DNA of 64,000 bases, taken from Bacillus cereus ATCC 14579. GTDB taxonomy: Bacteria > Bacillota > Bacilli > Bacillales > Bacillaceae_G. Position 1 is the first letter of the stretch. Every line of letters begins with the position of its first letter. The translations under genes and the position numbers were made by a program. Under the pieces are notes generated by a model. It saw only the letters and a list, made by a program, of their open reading frames with translations, had not been told where the DNA came from and ran no database searches. Location of the stretch: assembly GCF_000007825.1 (NCBI RefSeq), contig NC_004722.1:4504501-4568500 (forward strand), in the 5' to 3' direction. This document shows positions 35,972-45,641 of this stretch, piece by piece.

Positions 35972-37087
35972 TTATCGTTGTGCAATTGGAACATACACTT
36001 GATGCGTTGGTCCATTATAATCAGCACGCGGACGAATTAAACGGTTGTTTTCATATTGTTCTAGAATATGAGCTAACCAGCCTGACATACGGCTAATTGC
36101 AAAAATAGGTGTAAATAAGTCATGGTCAATTCCTAAACAATGGTATACAGAAGCTGAATAGAAATCAACATTTGGTGGAAGACCTTTTTCTTTTGTTACA
36201 ATGTCTTCAATTTTGATAGACATATTATACCATTTCTCTTCTCCTAAAAGCACGCATAATCTCTTAGACATTTCACGTAAGTGTTTTGCACGTGGATCAC
36301 CCTGCTCATACACACGGTGGCCAAAGCCCATGATTTTCACTTTATTTTGAAGAGCATTATGAATATATGACTCTACATTTTCTTCTTCACCAATCTCAGT
36401 TAACATCTTCATTACATTTTCATTTGCCCCACCGTGAAGAGGACCTTTTAATGCACCGATTGCTGCTGTAATACCAGAATATACATCTGAAAGTGTAGCT
36501 ACGCAAACACGTGCAGTAAATGTAGAAGCGTTTAACTCATGATCTGCATGAAGTACAAGCGCCTTATCAAAAGCTTCAATTTCAACTTCATTTGGCTCGC
36601 GATCATTTAACATGTACAAGAAGTTTGCAGCTAATGATAAATCCTTTCTTGGCTCAACAATATCTAAACCTTTACGGATTCTCGCGTAAGCAGCAACTAA
36701 AGTTCCTACTTGCGCCTGTAATTTAACCGCTTTCAAATAATTGGACTTTTCGTCCATAATTTCAGCGCTCTCATCGTATAATGATAGCATGGAAATTGCA
36801 GTTCGTAAAACAGACATCGGATGTGCAATTTTTAAATCTACTTGTTTCAAATATGTTAAAATCTCACCTGGAACTTTATAGTATTCTGATACAATTTCAT
36901 TAAATTCTGCTAGTTCTTTTTCATTAGGAAGCTTGCGGTGCCATAATAAGTACACTACTTCTTCAAACGTAGCATTCTCAGCTAAATCATCAATATTATA
37001 CCCAACATAAGTTAATGTATCATCAATAATAGAGCTCACAGATGATGTTGTTGCTACTACCCCTTCTAAACCTCGAATAACAGTCAT
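35972..37087 (-). CDS. citZ: Citrate synthase
   Basis: First TCA-cycle enzyme. The 371-residue protein contains LHADHELNASTFTARV (His near 223), MGFGHRVYEQGDPRAK (second His, about 262), and a final catalytic Asp segment NVDFYSASVYH. Start ATG 37087 follows AAGGAGAGAATGTC. It heads citZ-icd-mdh with a palindrome in its upstream region. Confidence 0.97.
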   Translation of the reverse strand: MTVIRGLEGVVATTSSVSSIIDDTLTYVGYNIDDLAENATFEEVVYLLWHRKLPNEKELAEFNEIVSEYYKVPGEILTYLKQVDLKIAHPMSVLRTAISMLSLYDESAEIMDEKSNYLKAVKLQAQVGTLVAAYARIRKGLDIVEPRKDLSLAANFLYMLNDREPNEVEIEAFDKALVLHADHELNASTFTARVCVATLSDVYSGITAAIGALKGPLHGGANENVMKMLTEIGEEENVESYIHNALQNKVKIMGFGHRVYEQGDPRAKHLREMSKRLCVLLGEEKWYNMSIKIEDIVTKEKGLPPNVDFYSASVYHCLGIDHDLFTPIFAISRMSGWLAHILEQYENNRLIRPRADYNGPTHQVYVPIAQR

Positions 37088-37158
37088 GACATTCTCTCCT
37101 TTTCCTGAAAATTCTCCCAACCTTGCTCCTTATATCTATTTGCTCCCCTTTTGAATTA

Positions 37159-37172
37159 TGAACGCCCGTTCA
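37159..37172. promoter_or_regulatory. Palindrome upstream of citZ, possible operator
   Basis: TGAACGCCCGTTCA is a 14-bp perfect inverted repeat. On the minus strand it overlaps a possible promoter (TTGCCT, 18 bp, CATAAT). It partly resembles a CcpA cre site but with several mismatches. Confidence 0.4.
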
Positions 37173-37334
37173 CTCTTTAGGCAAGCAAAATGCACGATCA
37201 TGCAAATTTGTTGCGATGTTCCCCTCTTATTGTCCATTGTTTACATGGAAAGCATGAGCGTGAATGTCTCCCCGAATCCTCACGCTCAAAACAACAAGTT
37301 AGTGAGGAAAATTAATTCCGAAGAGTTTTATGAT

Positions 37335-37383
37335 AAAAACAACATAAAACAATATCATTATAAAATTGTTTTATGTTGTTTTT
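37335..37383. terminator. Bidirectional terminator-like hairpin
   Basis: Two 19-bp perfect arms (37335-37353 and 37365-37383) with an 11-nt loop form an AT-rich stem ending in T runs on both strands. It likely closes the DUF441 gene before citZ. Confidence 0.75.
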
Positions 37384-37507
37384 ATTTTATCTGGTGTAAA
37401 GTCTCTGCTGTTATGTAACTTTTCAAAGTTTCTAATCCTATTATAAACAATTATCTGACTTTTGTGAACAGAAAGAATTCAAAAATTTTATATTACTATA
37501 AAATTCC

Positions 37508-37969
37508 TTATTTAAACATTTGTATAATACTCATAACCGCATAGGCAATTCCAGCCCCAATTAACGGACCAACAGCAACCCCATTAAATAGCGCAACCGC
37601 TATAATTGTCCCAAAAACAAGCGCAGTTGTAATGTGGGGATCCGTTGTCAACAATTGTACGCCGCCTTTCGCTAACAAAGCGACCGCTACACCTGAAGCT
37701 AAAGCAATCCACGCATAATAAGATTTTGCCGCTTCTCCAAGTTGTTTAAAACCTATTTCCCCCGTCGCAATCGGTACGAGCACCGCTATTGTAATGACCG
37801 TTACACCTAGGTTAATTCCTTTCGTTTGTAAATAAGGAAAGACCTTATCTCCTAAAAACGTAAACTTCAATAAAAATAACACACCAATAGCCACAGTAAG
37901 CGATTGGTTTTTCGCAATAAGTCCTATAATAAGTAGTATGAATAAAAATAACGTTGACTGACTAATCAT
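37508..37969 (-). CDS. ytwI: DUF441 membrane protein (YtwI type)
   Basis: A 153-residue protein with about four membrane helices (SQSTLFLFILLIIGLIA at the start; GVTVITIAVLVPIATG; SGVAVALLAKGG; GVAVGPLIGAGIAYAVMSIIQMF at the end). It matches the DUF441/UPF0756 family, whose function is not known. Start ATG follows GAAAGGAAGTGCAAAC. Position next to citZ agrees with B. subtilis ytwI. Confidence 0.85.
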   Translation of the reverse strand: MISQSTLFLFILLIIGLIAKNQSLTVAIGVLFLLKFTFLGDKVFPYLQTKGINLGVTVITIAVLVPIATGEIGFKQLGEAAKSYYAWIALASGVAVALLAKGGVQLLTTDPHITTALVFGTIIAVALFNGVAVGPLIGAGIAYAVMSIIQMFK

Positions 37970-38301
37970 GTTTGCACTTCCTTTCTGAAAATAATGAACT
38001 CATTTCCAAACAAAAATACCTTTAAACCTATCGTTATACATGATATATCGATGCCTATTCAACATGAATCACTTCATTTTTTATGTATTTTAAAATGATA
38101 AATTGAGACTTTCACCATAAAAATTTAAGCGTGTATACATTTTAAAAAACAGACGTCTCTTCTTTCTTTTCTAATTAGAAACAGGTAAAATAAAAAGAAG
38201 AGAAAATGAAGTTTTTACCATATAGTAGAAGCATCAACACCAAGCTTTCACAGTCACTCACATACTGAAAAAGCAGGAAAAATCCATCATTCCACTATAA
38301 C

Positions 38302-38327
38302 ATAAAGTGAAACTTTAATCAGTGGGG
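38302..38327 (-). repeat. Fragment of a bcr1-type repeat end
   Basis: ATAAAGTGAAACTTTAATCAGTGGGG matches the reverse complement of the bcr1 3' end, but the rest of the element is missing. Confidence 0.65.
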
Positions 38328-38388
38328 CACACTCGTTATAAGTTGAACGAATTAGGATAATCCAAATTGGAATGGGAGGTATACATCT

Positions 38389-39507
38389 TTGAACCGAAAC
38401 TTACTATATATGATATTGCGACTCATATTTGTCATTGTAGCAACGGTAGCTGGGTTCTATGTATTACTATACATGTCAGGGCTTATCTATCCTTTTATTA
38501 TCGCTTTTGCATTTGCTTATTTGATTAATCCTGTCGTCAATTTCCTTAATCAAAAACTACAATTTCCTCGCGCACTAGCAGTACTCGTTAGCTTAATTCT
38601 CGTATTTGGAGCTATCGTTGGACTTGTTACATATCTTGTGACTGAAGCAATATCTGCCACAACATACTTACTACAACTTGTTACAGTAAAGTTTCCAGAT
38701 ATCGTTACATTCGCTCAGCAATTTGCACTTAATCATATTATGCCTCTCTACGATGATTTAATCTCTAAATTTAATCATCTTGGAGAACCACAGCGCTATA
38801 CAATTACACAAAACATTCAAAACTTAGGAACAGAAGCGACAACACAAATGAAAGAACTTTTAACCGCCATTATAAGCGGGTTAACGAATTTCATTAGTGC
38901 ACTGCCAACAACTTTAACTGTCCTTGTATTCATTTTATTAGCCACTTTCTTCATTAGTTACGATTGGCACCGTCTTGCTCAGAAAGCAAGAAAATTGCTA
39001 CCGAATCGTGTACATGGCTATGGAAAAACTATTTTTGTCGACTTAAGAAAAGCTTTGTTTGGTTTTGTGAAAGCACAACTTACACTCGTATCTATGACAA
39101 CTGTCATTGTACTAATCGGGCTTTTAATATTACGCGTACCATACGCCATTACTATCGCGATTATTACAGGGGTTGTAGATTTACTACCATATTTAGGAAC
39201 AGGCGCAGTCTTTGTTCCATGGGTTATATACGTATTTTTCACTGGCGATACCGCATTCGCCATTGGTCTTCTCATTTTATACATCGTCGTGATTGTCCAA
39301 AGACAAATTATGGAGCCGAAAGTACTTTCATCTAACATCGGTCTCGATCCATTAGCAACACTCGTCGCTCTATTTGTCGGCTTTAAACTTTTTGGCTTTT
39401 TAGGATTAATCATCGGCCCAGTCACCTTAGTACTACTTAATACATTACACAAAGCTAATGTCTTCCATGACTTGTGGAAATATATTAAAGGTTCACCTTC
39501 AAAATAA
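38389..39507 (+). CDS. ytvI: Sporulation integral membrane protein YtvI
   Basis: Member of the AI-2E/YtvI exporter-like superfamily (372 residues, about eight membrane helices). The family hallmark is the C-terminal set of hydrophobic helices with GVVDLLPYLGTGAVFVPWVIYVF and VLSSNIGLDPLATLVALFVGFKLFGFLGLIIGP. It is expressed during sporulation in B. subtilis; its substrate is not established. The start is TTG 38389, behind GGGAGGTATACATC. Confidence 0.9.
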   Translation: MNRNLLYMILRLIFVIVATVAGFYVLLYMSGLIYPFIIAFAFAYLINPVVNFLNQKLQFPRALAVLVSLILVFGAIVGLVTYLVTEAISATTYLLQLVTVKFPDIVTFAQQFALNHIMPLYDDLISKFNHLGEPQRYTITQNIQNLGTEATTQMKELLTAIISGLTNFISALPTTLTVLVFILLATFFISYDWHRLAQKARKLLPNRVHGYGKTIFVDLRKALFGFVKAQLTLVSMTTVIVLIGLLILRVPYAITIAIITGVVDLLPYLGTGAVFVPWVIYVFFTGDTAFAIGLLILYIVVIVQRQIMEPKVLSSNIGLDPLATLVALFVGFKLFGFLGLIIGPVTLVLLNTLHKANVFHDLWKYIKGSPSK

Positions 39508-39543
39508 TAGTTTTTAATTCATACACAACAAAAAACTTACATG

Positions 39544-39570
39544 TAATCAGTGGGAAATTCCCACTGATTA
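39544..39570. repeat. Palindrome resembling the bcr1 3' hairpin
   Basis: TAATCAGTGGGAA and TTCCCACTGATTA are perfect 13-bp arms with a single base between them. The arm AATCAGTGGG is shared with the bcr1 3' hairpin at 6868-7022. Confidence 0.6.
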
Positions 39571-39602
39571 TTCCTTGTACTTATTTTTCATACTTATTAC
39601 AT

Positions 39603-39650
39603 AAAACAAGAGAATTGCACTCAAAAAAGATAATTCTCTTGTTTTTTTTG
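39603..39650 (+). terminator. Terminator after ytvI
   Basis: AACAAGAGAATT (39605-39616) and AATTCTCTTGTT (39632-39643) form a hairpin followed by T8. Confidence 0.9.
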
Positions 39651-39654
39651 CATG

Positions 39655-40085
39655 AAAAACGCATATTCCGTGGTGTTTTTACATATTTATTCTAGTTATT
39701 TTATAATTATCATTTACATTTATTACTTTTTATGTAAACGAATAAATATGCAAAATAGCATAAAATAAGACTTCAACTAACAATCTCCGCCTTTTTATAT
39801 GAATTTTTTACACCAATCGTTCCTCTATATAAGAAAGCAAAACTTTAATTTAGCAGTGTTTCCCTCCATCTTATTCATCTAAATTAATAGCACTAAAAAA
39901 TCACAAGTTTAATCGAGGTACACACAAGAGTTCAAACGAAAATTATATAGCAAATATAATAAGCGAACGTTTTGTTCATCCCCACTCATCATTTGCCCCA
40001 CATCAGACACTTACGAGCAGCCCAGCTTTGAGATAGAAATTCCCCCCACAAATAGCGCGGTAAAACAAAGCTTCAATCAGCAAGT
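39655..40085. other. Gene-free stretch with weak repeat remnants
   Basis: No supported gene. Segments such as AGCAAAACTTTAATT (near 39836) and GTTCATCCCCACT (near 39973), and ACTTACGAGCAGCCC (near 40010), look like degraded bcr-type sequence, but no TTTAT borders can be paired. Confidence 0.35.
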
Positions 40086-40103
40086 TCCTCTCCTTTTACA
40101 AGA

Positions 40104-40145
40104 CAAAAAAATAGCACTTAGATTTCTACAATCTAAGTGCTATTT
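40104..40145 (-). terminator. Terminator overlapping the end of fxsA
   Basis: ATAGCACTTAGATT (40111-40124) and AATCTAAGTGCTAT (40130-40143) are perfect arms, with a T run on the minus strand. The fxsA stop codon lies inside the second arm. Confidence 0.85.
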
Positions 40146-40529
40146 CTGAATAATAATAGTAGAATTCTTTCTAAATTTCCATTCCATCCACTTCATAACA
40201 AGCGGCTTCAATAAAGCTCTCGTAATAGGGATCACGCAGATAAACCCTAGCATATCTGTCACATACCCAGGAAGCACTAAGAGAATACCTCCTACAAATA
40301 CAAAAATACCATCTAGTACCGCCTCACCTGGCATTTCCCCTCTATTCAACTTAGATTGAATCTCTCCAAGCACTTTAAACCCTTGTCTTTTCGCCAAATA
40401 CACACCTACAACACCTGTAAATACAATCATAGCGAACGTAGACCATAAACCTATTACATGACTTGATCCAATTAAGACCGTAATCTCAATCGCCGGTATT
40501 AAAATAAAAAAGAATAGTAACCACTTCAT
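40140..40529 (-). CDS. fxsA: FxsA-family membrane protein
   Basis: A 129-residue protein with the FxsA pattern: hydrophobic start FFFILIPAIEITVLIGSSHVIG, KRQGFKVLGEIQSKLNRGEMPGEAVLDGIFVFVGGILLVLPGYVTDMLGF, then a basic tail. In other bacteria FxsA is linked to phage T7 exclusion suppression; its Bacillus role is unclear. It lies downstream of pyk. Confidence 0.87.
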   Translation of the reverse strand: MKWLLFFFILIPAIEITVLIGSSHVIGLWSTFAMIVFTGVVGVYLAKRQGFKVLGEIQSKLNRGEMPGEAVLDGIFVFVGGILLVLPGYVTDMLGFICVIPITRALLKPLVMKWMEWKFRKNSTIIIQK

Positions 40530-40684
40530 AGTTCTACACCTCTCTCACATCTCACTTTTAACGCCCTCACAATGCCTATATACATCATATGAAATATAGA
40601 TACCCTTTCATATTAAAACCCATAACAAACAGCTTTTAAAAGCAATTCTAGGCGCTTTAAGCTAATTTTATCTCGTTTTTGTGT

Positions 40685-40715
40685 AAAAAAAAGAGAAGGA
40701 CTCCGATCCTTCTCT
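40685..40715 (-). terminator. Terminator after pyk
   Basis: GAGAAGGA and TCCTTCTC (40693-40714) with a T run on the minus strand. Confidence 0.88.
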
Positions 40716-40725
40716 CCAGTATTAC

Positions 40726-42483
40726 TTATAGCACTTCCGCATGTCCATTATAAACAATTCCGCGTGCTGCATCAACTGTTACTTCTTGGCCATTTTTTAA
40801 AGTTGCTGTTACGCCGTTTACACCAACGATAACAGGAATACCGATTGATACACCTACAACAGCTGCATGGCTTGTTAAGCCACCTTCTTCTACAACTAAA
40901 GCTGCAGCTTTTTCGATTGCAGGAATCATATCTTTATCAGTGCTTGTTGTAACAAGGATATCACCTTCGTTTACGTTCGCTACAGCTTCAGCAGCTGTTT
41001 TTGCTACAACTACTTTACCTTTTGCAGCTTTACGACCGATTCCTTGTCCTTTAGCAATTTCTTCACCAACAACGTGGATTTTCATTAAGTTTGTTGTACC
41101 AGTTTCAGCAACTGGAACACCAGCAGTAATCACTACAGTATCTCCAAGTCCGATTAGACCTGCATCCATACCTGTTTGAATTGCTGTATCTAACATTTCG
41201 TCAGTTGAAGCTGCGCGCTTCTCAGCCATAAATGCTTGTACACCCCAAACAAGTGCAAGACGACGTCCTACTTGCTCGTCAGATGTTACAGCTACGATTG
41301 GAGATTTTGGACGGTATTTAGAGATCATTTTCGCAGTATATCCACTTTCTGTTGGAGCTACGATTGCAGCTACATCAAGAGCAAGTGCTGTATGTGCAAC
41401 AGATTGGCTAATTGCATCTGTAATTGTTGGAGTGAACTCTTTAATACGTTTTTTGAACATATCTTCATATTGTAATGATTTTTCAACACGTACCGCAATG
41501 TTAGCCATCATTGTTACTGCTTCTACTGGGTATTGTCCAGCAGCTGTTTCACCTGAAAGCATGATTGCATCTGTACCATCGAAGATTGCGTTAGCTACGT
41601 CACTTGCTTCCGCACGAGTTGGACGTGGGTTACGTTGCATAGAATCTAACATTTGTGTTGCAGTAATAACTGGTTTACCTAACACGTTACATTTTTTAAT
41701 TAGACGTTTTTGTACTAACGGTACTTCTTCTGGTGGAATTTCTACACCCATGTCACCACGAGCTACCATTAAACCGTCAGAAACTTCTAAGATTGAATCG
41801 ATGTTGTCGATACCTTCTTGGTTCTCGATTTTTGGTACGATTTGGATGTATTGAGCGTTATGCTCTTCTAATAATTCACGGATTTCTAATACGTCAGACG
41901 CTTTACGTACGAATGAAGCTGCAATGAAATCAACTTTTTGCTCGATACCGAAGATGATATCTTTTACGTCTTTTTCAGTGATACCAGGAAGCTTAATGCT
42001 TACGTTTGGTACGTTAACACCTTTTTTATTTTTTACAGTTCCGCTGTTAAGAACTTTTGTACGGATGTTTCCATCAGCTTTTTCGATTACTTCTAGTTCG
42101 ATAAGACCGTCATCGATTAGAATACGAGAACCTGGGTCTACATCGTCATAAAGACCAGCATAAGATACAGAGAACTTCTCTGCAGTACCTAATACTTGCT
42201 CAGTAGAAAGAACTACTTCTGCACCTGTTACAAGCTCAGCTTGTCCGTCTACGAAGTCGTGAGTACGGATTTCTGGACCTTTTGTATCAAGTAAGATACC
42301 AACTGTTTTACCAGTTTTCTTTGAAGCTTCACGAATGTTTTTAATACGAGCTCCGTGCTCTTCATGGCTACCATGAGAGAAGTTTAAACGAGCAACGTTC
42401 ATACCTGCTTCGATTAATTGCTCTAATTTTTCAATACTTTCACTAGCAGGACCTATAGTACATACAATTTTAGTTTTACGCAT
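40726..42483 (-). CDS. pyk: Pyruvate kinase with C-terminal PEP-utilising domain
   Basis: Last glycolytic step, PEP plus ADP to pyruvate plus ATP. The 585-residue protein has IVCTIGPASES, NVARLNFSHGSHEEHG, KIENQEGIDNIDSIL, VARGDMGVEIPPEEVPLVQK and ATQMLDSM. A C-terminal extra domain (about 475-585) ends in GGLTSHAAVVGVSIGIPVIVGV, the PEP-utiliser swivelling motif usual in Bacillus pyruvate kinases. The start ATG 42483 follows GGAGGTGCAAT. It is 53 bp after pfkA, in one operon. Confidence 0.97.
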   Translation of the reverse strand: MRKTKIVCTIGPASESIEKLEQLIEAGMNVARLNFSHGSHEEHGARIKNIREASKKTGKTVGILLDTKGPEIRTHDFVDGQAELVTGAEVVLSTEQVLGTAEKFSVSYAGLYDDVDPGSRILIDDGLIELEVIEKADGNIRTKVLNSGTVKNKKGVNVPNVSIKLPGITEKDVKDIIFGIEQKVDFIAASFVRKASDVLEIRELLEEHNAQYIQIVPKIENQEGIDNIDSILEVSDGLMVARGDMGVEIPPEEVPLVQKRLIKKCNVLGKPVITATQMLDSMQRNPRPTRAEASDVANAIFDGTDAIMLSGETAAGQYPVEAVTMMANIAVRVEKSLQYEDMFKKRIKEFTPTITDAISQSVAHTALALDVAAIVAPTESGYTAKMISKYRPKSPIVAVTSDEQVGRRLALVWGVQAFMAEKRAASTDEMLDTAIQTGMDAGLIGLGDTVVITAGVPVAETGTTNLMKIHVVGEEIAKGQGIGRKAAKGKVVVAKTAAEAVANVNEGDILVTTSTDKDMIPAIEKAAALVVEEGGLTSHAAVVGVSIGIPVIVGVNGVTATLKNGQEVTVDAARGIVYNGHAEVL

Positions 42484-42536
42484 ATTGCACCTCCGAAAAT
42501 TATGAAACCGTTCCCAAATATCTGACATTACGCCGA

Positions 42537-43496
42537 TTAGATGGATAATTCTTTAGATAATTGATACATGTCTTTATCGATTGTATGCTTTTGAGCTAAC
42601 GCTTCGATAATGTCATGATCAACAAGTTTGTTATCTTGAATACCTACACAACGTCCGCCTTTACCAGCAATTAATAATTCAACTGCTCTTGCGCCAAGAC
42701 GACTTGCTAATACACGGTCTTGTGCACTTGGTGATCCACCACGTTGTACGTGACCTAATACAGTTACACGAGTATCAAAGTTTGTTGCTTCTTCAATGTG
42801 CTTACCGATGTCAATTGCACTTCCAACACCTTCAGCTACAACGATAATACTGTGTTTTTTACCACGTTCACTACCACGCTTCAGACGAGCGATAACATCA
42901 TCCATGTCATACTCTTCTTCTGGAATTAAGATCGTTTCCGCACCATCAGCTAAACCAGCCCATAATGCGATATCACCAGCGTGACGTCCCATTACTTCGA
43001 TAACATATGTACGTTCATGAGATGTAGCTGTGTCACGAATTTTATCAATTGCATCAATAACAGTGTTTAAAGCTGTATCGAAACCAATTGTGAAGTCTGT
43101 TCCAGGGATATCATTGTCGATTGTACCTGGTACACCAACACATGGGAATCCTTGTTCAGTTAATTTTTTAGCGCCTTGGTAAGAACCATCTCCACCAATA
43201 ACAACAAGCCCTTCGATACCGTGTTTCTTTAATTGCTCGATACCTTTTAGTCGTACTTCTGGATCTTTAAACTCAAGACATCTTGCTGTATATAATTTTG
43301 TACCACCGCGGGGGATAATATCGCCAACAGAACCAAGTTCTAATTTTTCAATGTGACCAGAAATTAATCCAGCGTATCCATGGTAAATACCATATACTTC
43401 AATATCATGGAAAATCGCTTTACGAACAACTGCACGAATGGCAGCATTCATACCAGGTGAATCTCCACCACTTGTTAATACACCAATACGTTTCAT
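42537..43496 (-). CDS. pfkA: ATP-dependent 6-phosphofructokinase
   Basis: Commits glycolysis by making fructose 1,6-bisphosphate. The 319-residue protein includes LTSGGDSPGMNAAIRAVVRK, GIEGLVVIGGDGSYQGAKKL, PGTIDNDIPGTDFTIG, ERTYVIEVMGRHAGDIALW and GHVQRGGSPSAQDRVLA, the complete bacterial PfkA set. It precedes pyk. Confidence 0.98.
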   Translation of the reverse strand: MKRIGVLTSGGDSPGMNAAIRAVVRKAIFHDIEVYGIYHGYAGLISGHIEKLELGSVGDIIPRGGTKLYTARCLEFKDPEVRLKGIEQLKKHGIEGLVVIGGDGSYQGAKKLTEQGFPCVGVPGTIDNDIPGTDFTIGFDTALNTVIDAIDKIRDTATSHERTYVIEVMGRHAGDIALWAGLADGAETILIPEEEYDMDDVIARLKRGSERGKKHSIIVVAEGVGSAIDIGKHIEEATNFDTRVTVLGHVQRGGSPSAQDRVLASRLGARAVELLIAGKGGRCVGIQDNKLVDHDIIEALAQKHTIDKDMYQLSKELSI

Positions 43497-43587
43497 TTGT
43501 ACTCACCTCATAAAGATTATTTGCCTTATAATAAAATAACACGAAAAAATATAAAAATACAATGGAGAAGATGTGTCTTTTCATAAT

Positions 43588-43620
43588 AAAAACGTGCATT
43601 CGCGAAGTGGAACGCACGCT
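43588..43620 (-). terminator. Terminator after accA
   Basis: On the minus strand CGTGCGTTC pairs with GAATGCACG, then a run of Ts. It lies between accA and pfkA. Confidence 0.7.
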
Positions 43621-43624
43621 TTTC

Positions 43625-44599
43625 TTATTTTATCCAAATGGAAGCGTTTGAAAACGAAACTTGCCCAATTTTCATATATTTTTCATAACGTTTTTCGATT
43701 AATTCATCTTTCGAAATTCCGTTTAATTGTTGAAAAGTTTTTTGAATCATTAAGTCTATATTTTCTGACTGTTTCAAAATATTACGGTGAGCTCCGCCTC
43801 TTGCTTCTGGAATAATTTCGTCAATTACACCTAATTCTTTCAAATCTGCTGCTGTAATTTTCATTGCCTCTGCAGCTTCCTTTGCTTTTCCTGCATCTTT
43901 CCAAAGAATTGCCGCTGCACCCTCTGGTGTAATAACAGAATAAGTGGAATTTTCTAGCATATGAATGTAATCTCCAACTCCAAGGCCTAGCGCACCACCA
44001 CTACCACCTTCGCCGATAACGATACAAATAACAGGTACCGTTAAACCTGCCATTTCAAATAAATTGCGGGCGATAGCTTCACTTTGACCACGTTCTTCAG
44101 CAGCTTTACCAGGATAAGCTCCTTTCGTATCAATAAAACAAATAATAGGACGATTAAACTTTTCCGCCTGCTTCATTAAACGTAATGCTTTTCGATATCC
44201 TTCTGGATGAGGCATTCCAAAGTTACGGCGAATATTTTCTTTCGTATCTTTTCCGCGCTGATGCCCAATTACAGTTACAGGCATCCCTTTATATTTCGCA
44301 ATGCCGCCGACAATCGCTGCATCATCGCCAAATAGACGATCTCCATGACATTCGAAAAAATCAGTAAATAAGTGCTCAATATAATCGAGCGTTGTCGGTC
44401 GTTCTGCATGACGAGCAATTTGAACACGGTCCCATACTTTCAGATTGCCGTATATATCTTCCTCTAAATTTTCTAGCTTTTCTTCCAAAATACGAATCTC
44501 CTCGCTGAAGTCCATCTGGCTGTTTTTCGTATAGTCTTTCAGTTCACGAATCTTATTTCTTAGCTCAACAACTGGTTTTTCAAATTCTAGCTCTGCCAT
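43625..44599 (-). CDS. accA: Acetyl-CoA carboxylase carboxyltransferase subunit alpha
   Basis: Part of the enzyme that transfers CO2 from biotin to acetyl-CoA for fatty acid synthesis. The 324-residue protein has LTDYIEHLF-like [47 protein letters not shown], and [44 protein letters not shown]. Its start overlaps the accD end by 13 bp, so the two subunits are translationally coupled. Confidence 0.97.
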
Positions 44600-45456
44600 A
44601 CAGCCATTTCCCCTCCTTGATGAACTTCTAAAATCTTGCGAAGTGATTCTCTCATATCATCACGATGCACCACCGCATCTAATTGACCATGATCTAGTAA
44701 GAATTCTGCCGTTTGGAAATCTTCTGGTAGTTTCTCACGCACCGTTTGTTCAATTACACGTCTACCAGCAAATCCGATAAGTGCACCTGGTTCTGCAAGA
44801 TTATAATCACCAAGTGAAGCGAAACTCGCTGAAACCCCGCCCGTCGTTGGGTGAGTCATAACAGAAATAAATAATCCTCCTGCATTACTATGCTTTTTCA
44901 AAGCTACGCTTGTTTTTGCCATTTGCATTAAACTTAATATACCTTCTTGCATACGGGCACCACCCGAAGCAGTAAAGATAATAAATGGAACTTGTAAGTC
45001 GTACGCCTTTTCAACCGCACGGGCGATTTTTTCTCCTACTACAGAGCCCATGCTCCCCATTCGAAAACGAGAATCCATTACTGCAACAACAACAAGCATG
45101 TCATCAATTGTTCCTTCACCAGTTACAACCGCTTCGTTCAATTCAGTCTTCTTACGATCGCTCTCTAGTTTCTCTTCATAACCTGGAAACTCGAGTGGAT
45201 TTAATGAAACCATTTCTTTGTCATACTCACGGAATGACCCTTCGTCCAATATACTATCAAGACGTTCCCATGCATTCATAGGATGATGATATCCACAATT
45301 CACACATACTTTTAAATTTTTTAGAAGTTCTTTCGTATACATGATTTTTTTACATTCCGGACATTTTGTCATAACGCCATCTGGTACATCTTTTCGTACT
45401 TGTTCTGAAGGTATTGCAGCGTACTTTTTCTTTTTCACGAATAAATCTCTTAGCAC
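44587..45456 (-). CDS. accD: Acetyl-CoA carboxylase carboxyltransferase subunit beta
   Basis: Beta half of carboxyltransferase, 289 residues. The N-terminal zinc ribbon shows [23 protein letters not shown] (about residues 33-55), then [13 protein letters not shown] and the crotonase-like core [23 protein letters not shown]. It is first in the accD-accA pair. Confidence 0.97.
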
Positions 45457-45641
45457 AATTTGACCCCCTTCGTTGAGAGCTAAGGTTAGCGTAAGAAGAA
45501 AATGGGGCTAACACCAAAGTTTGATGTTAGCCTTATCTTCTCAATCTGTCTAATAACCTCACTCTTTACGTTTAACTTTAACCGCTAAGCGGTAGAATGT
45601 TTGTCATAACGTGTCATGGTCATTTCGACAAATTTTATACA

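Noticed and set aside
37158..37418. 86-codon plus-strand frame upstream of citZ
   Set aside because: It crosses the perfect 19-bp-arm hairpin and the citZ promoter region; no ribosome binding site.
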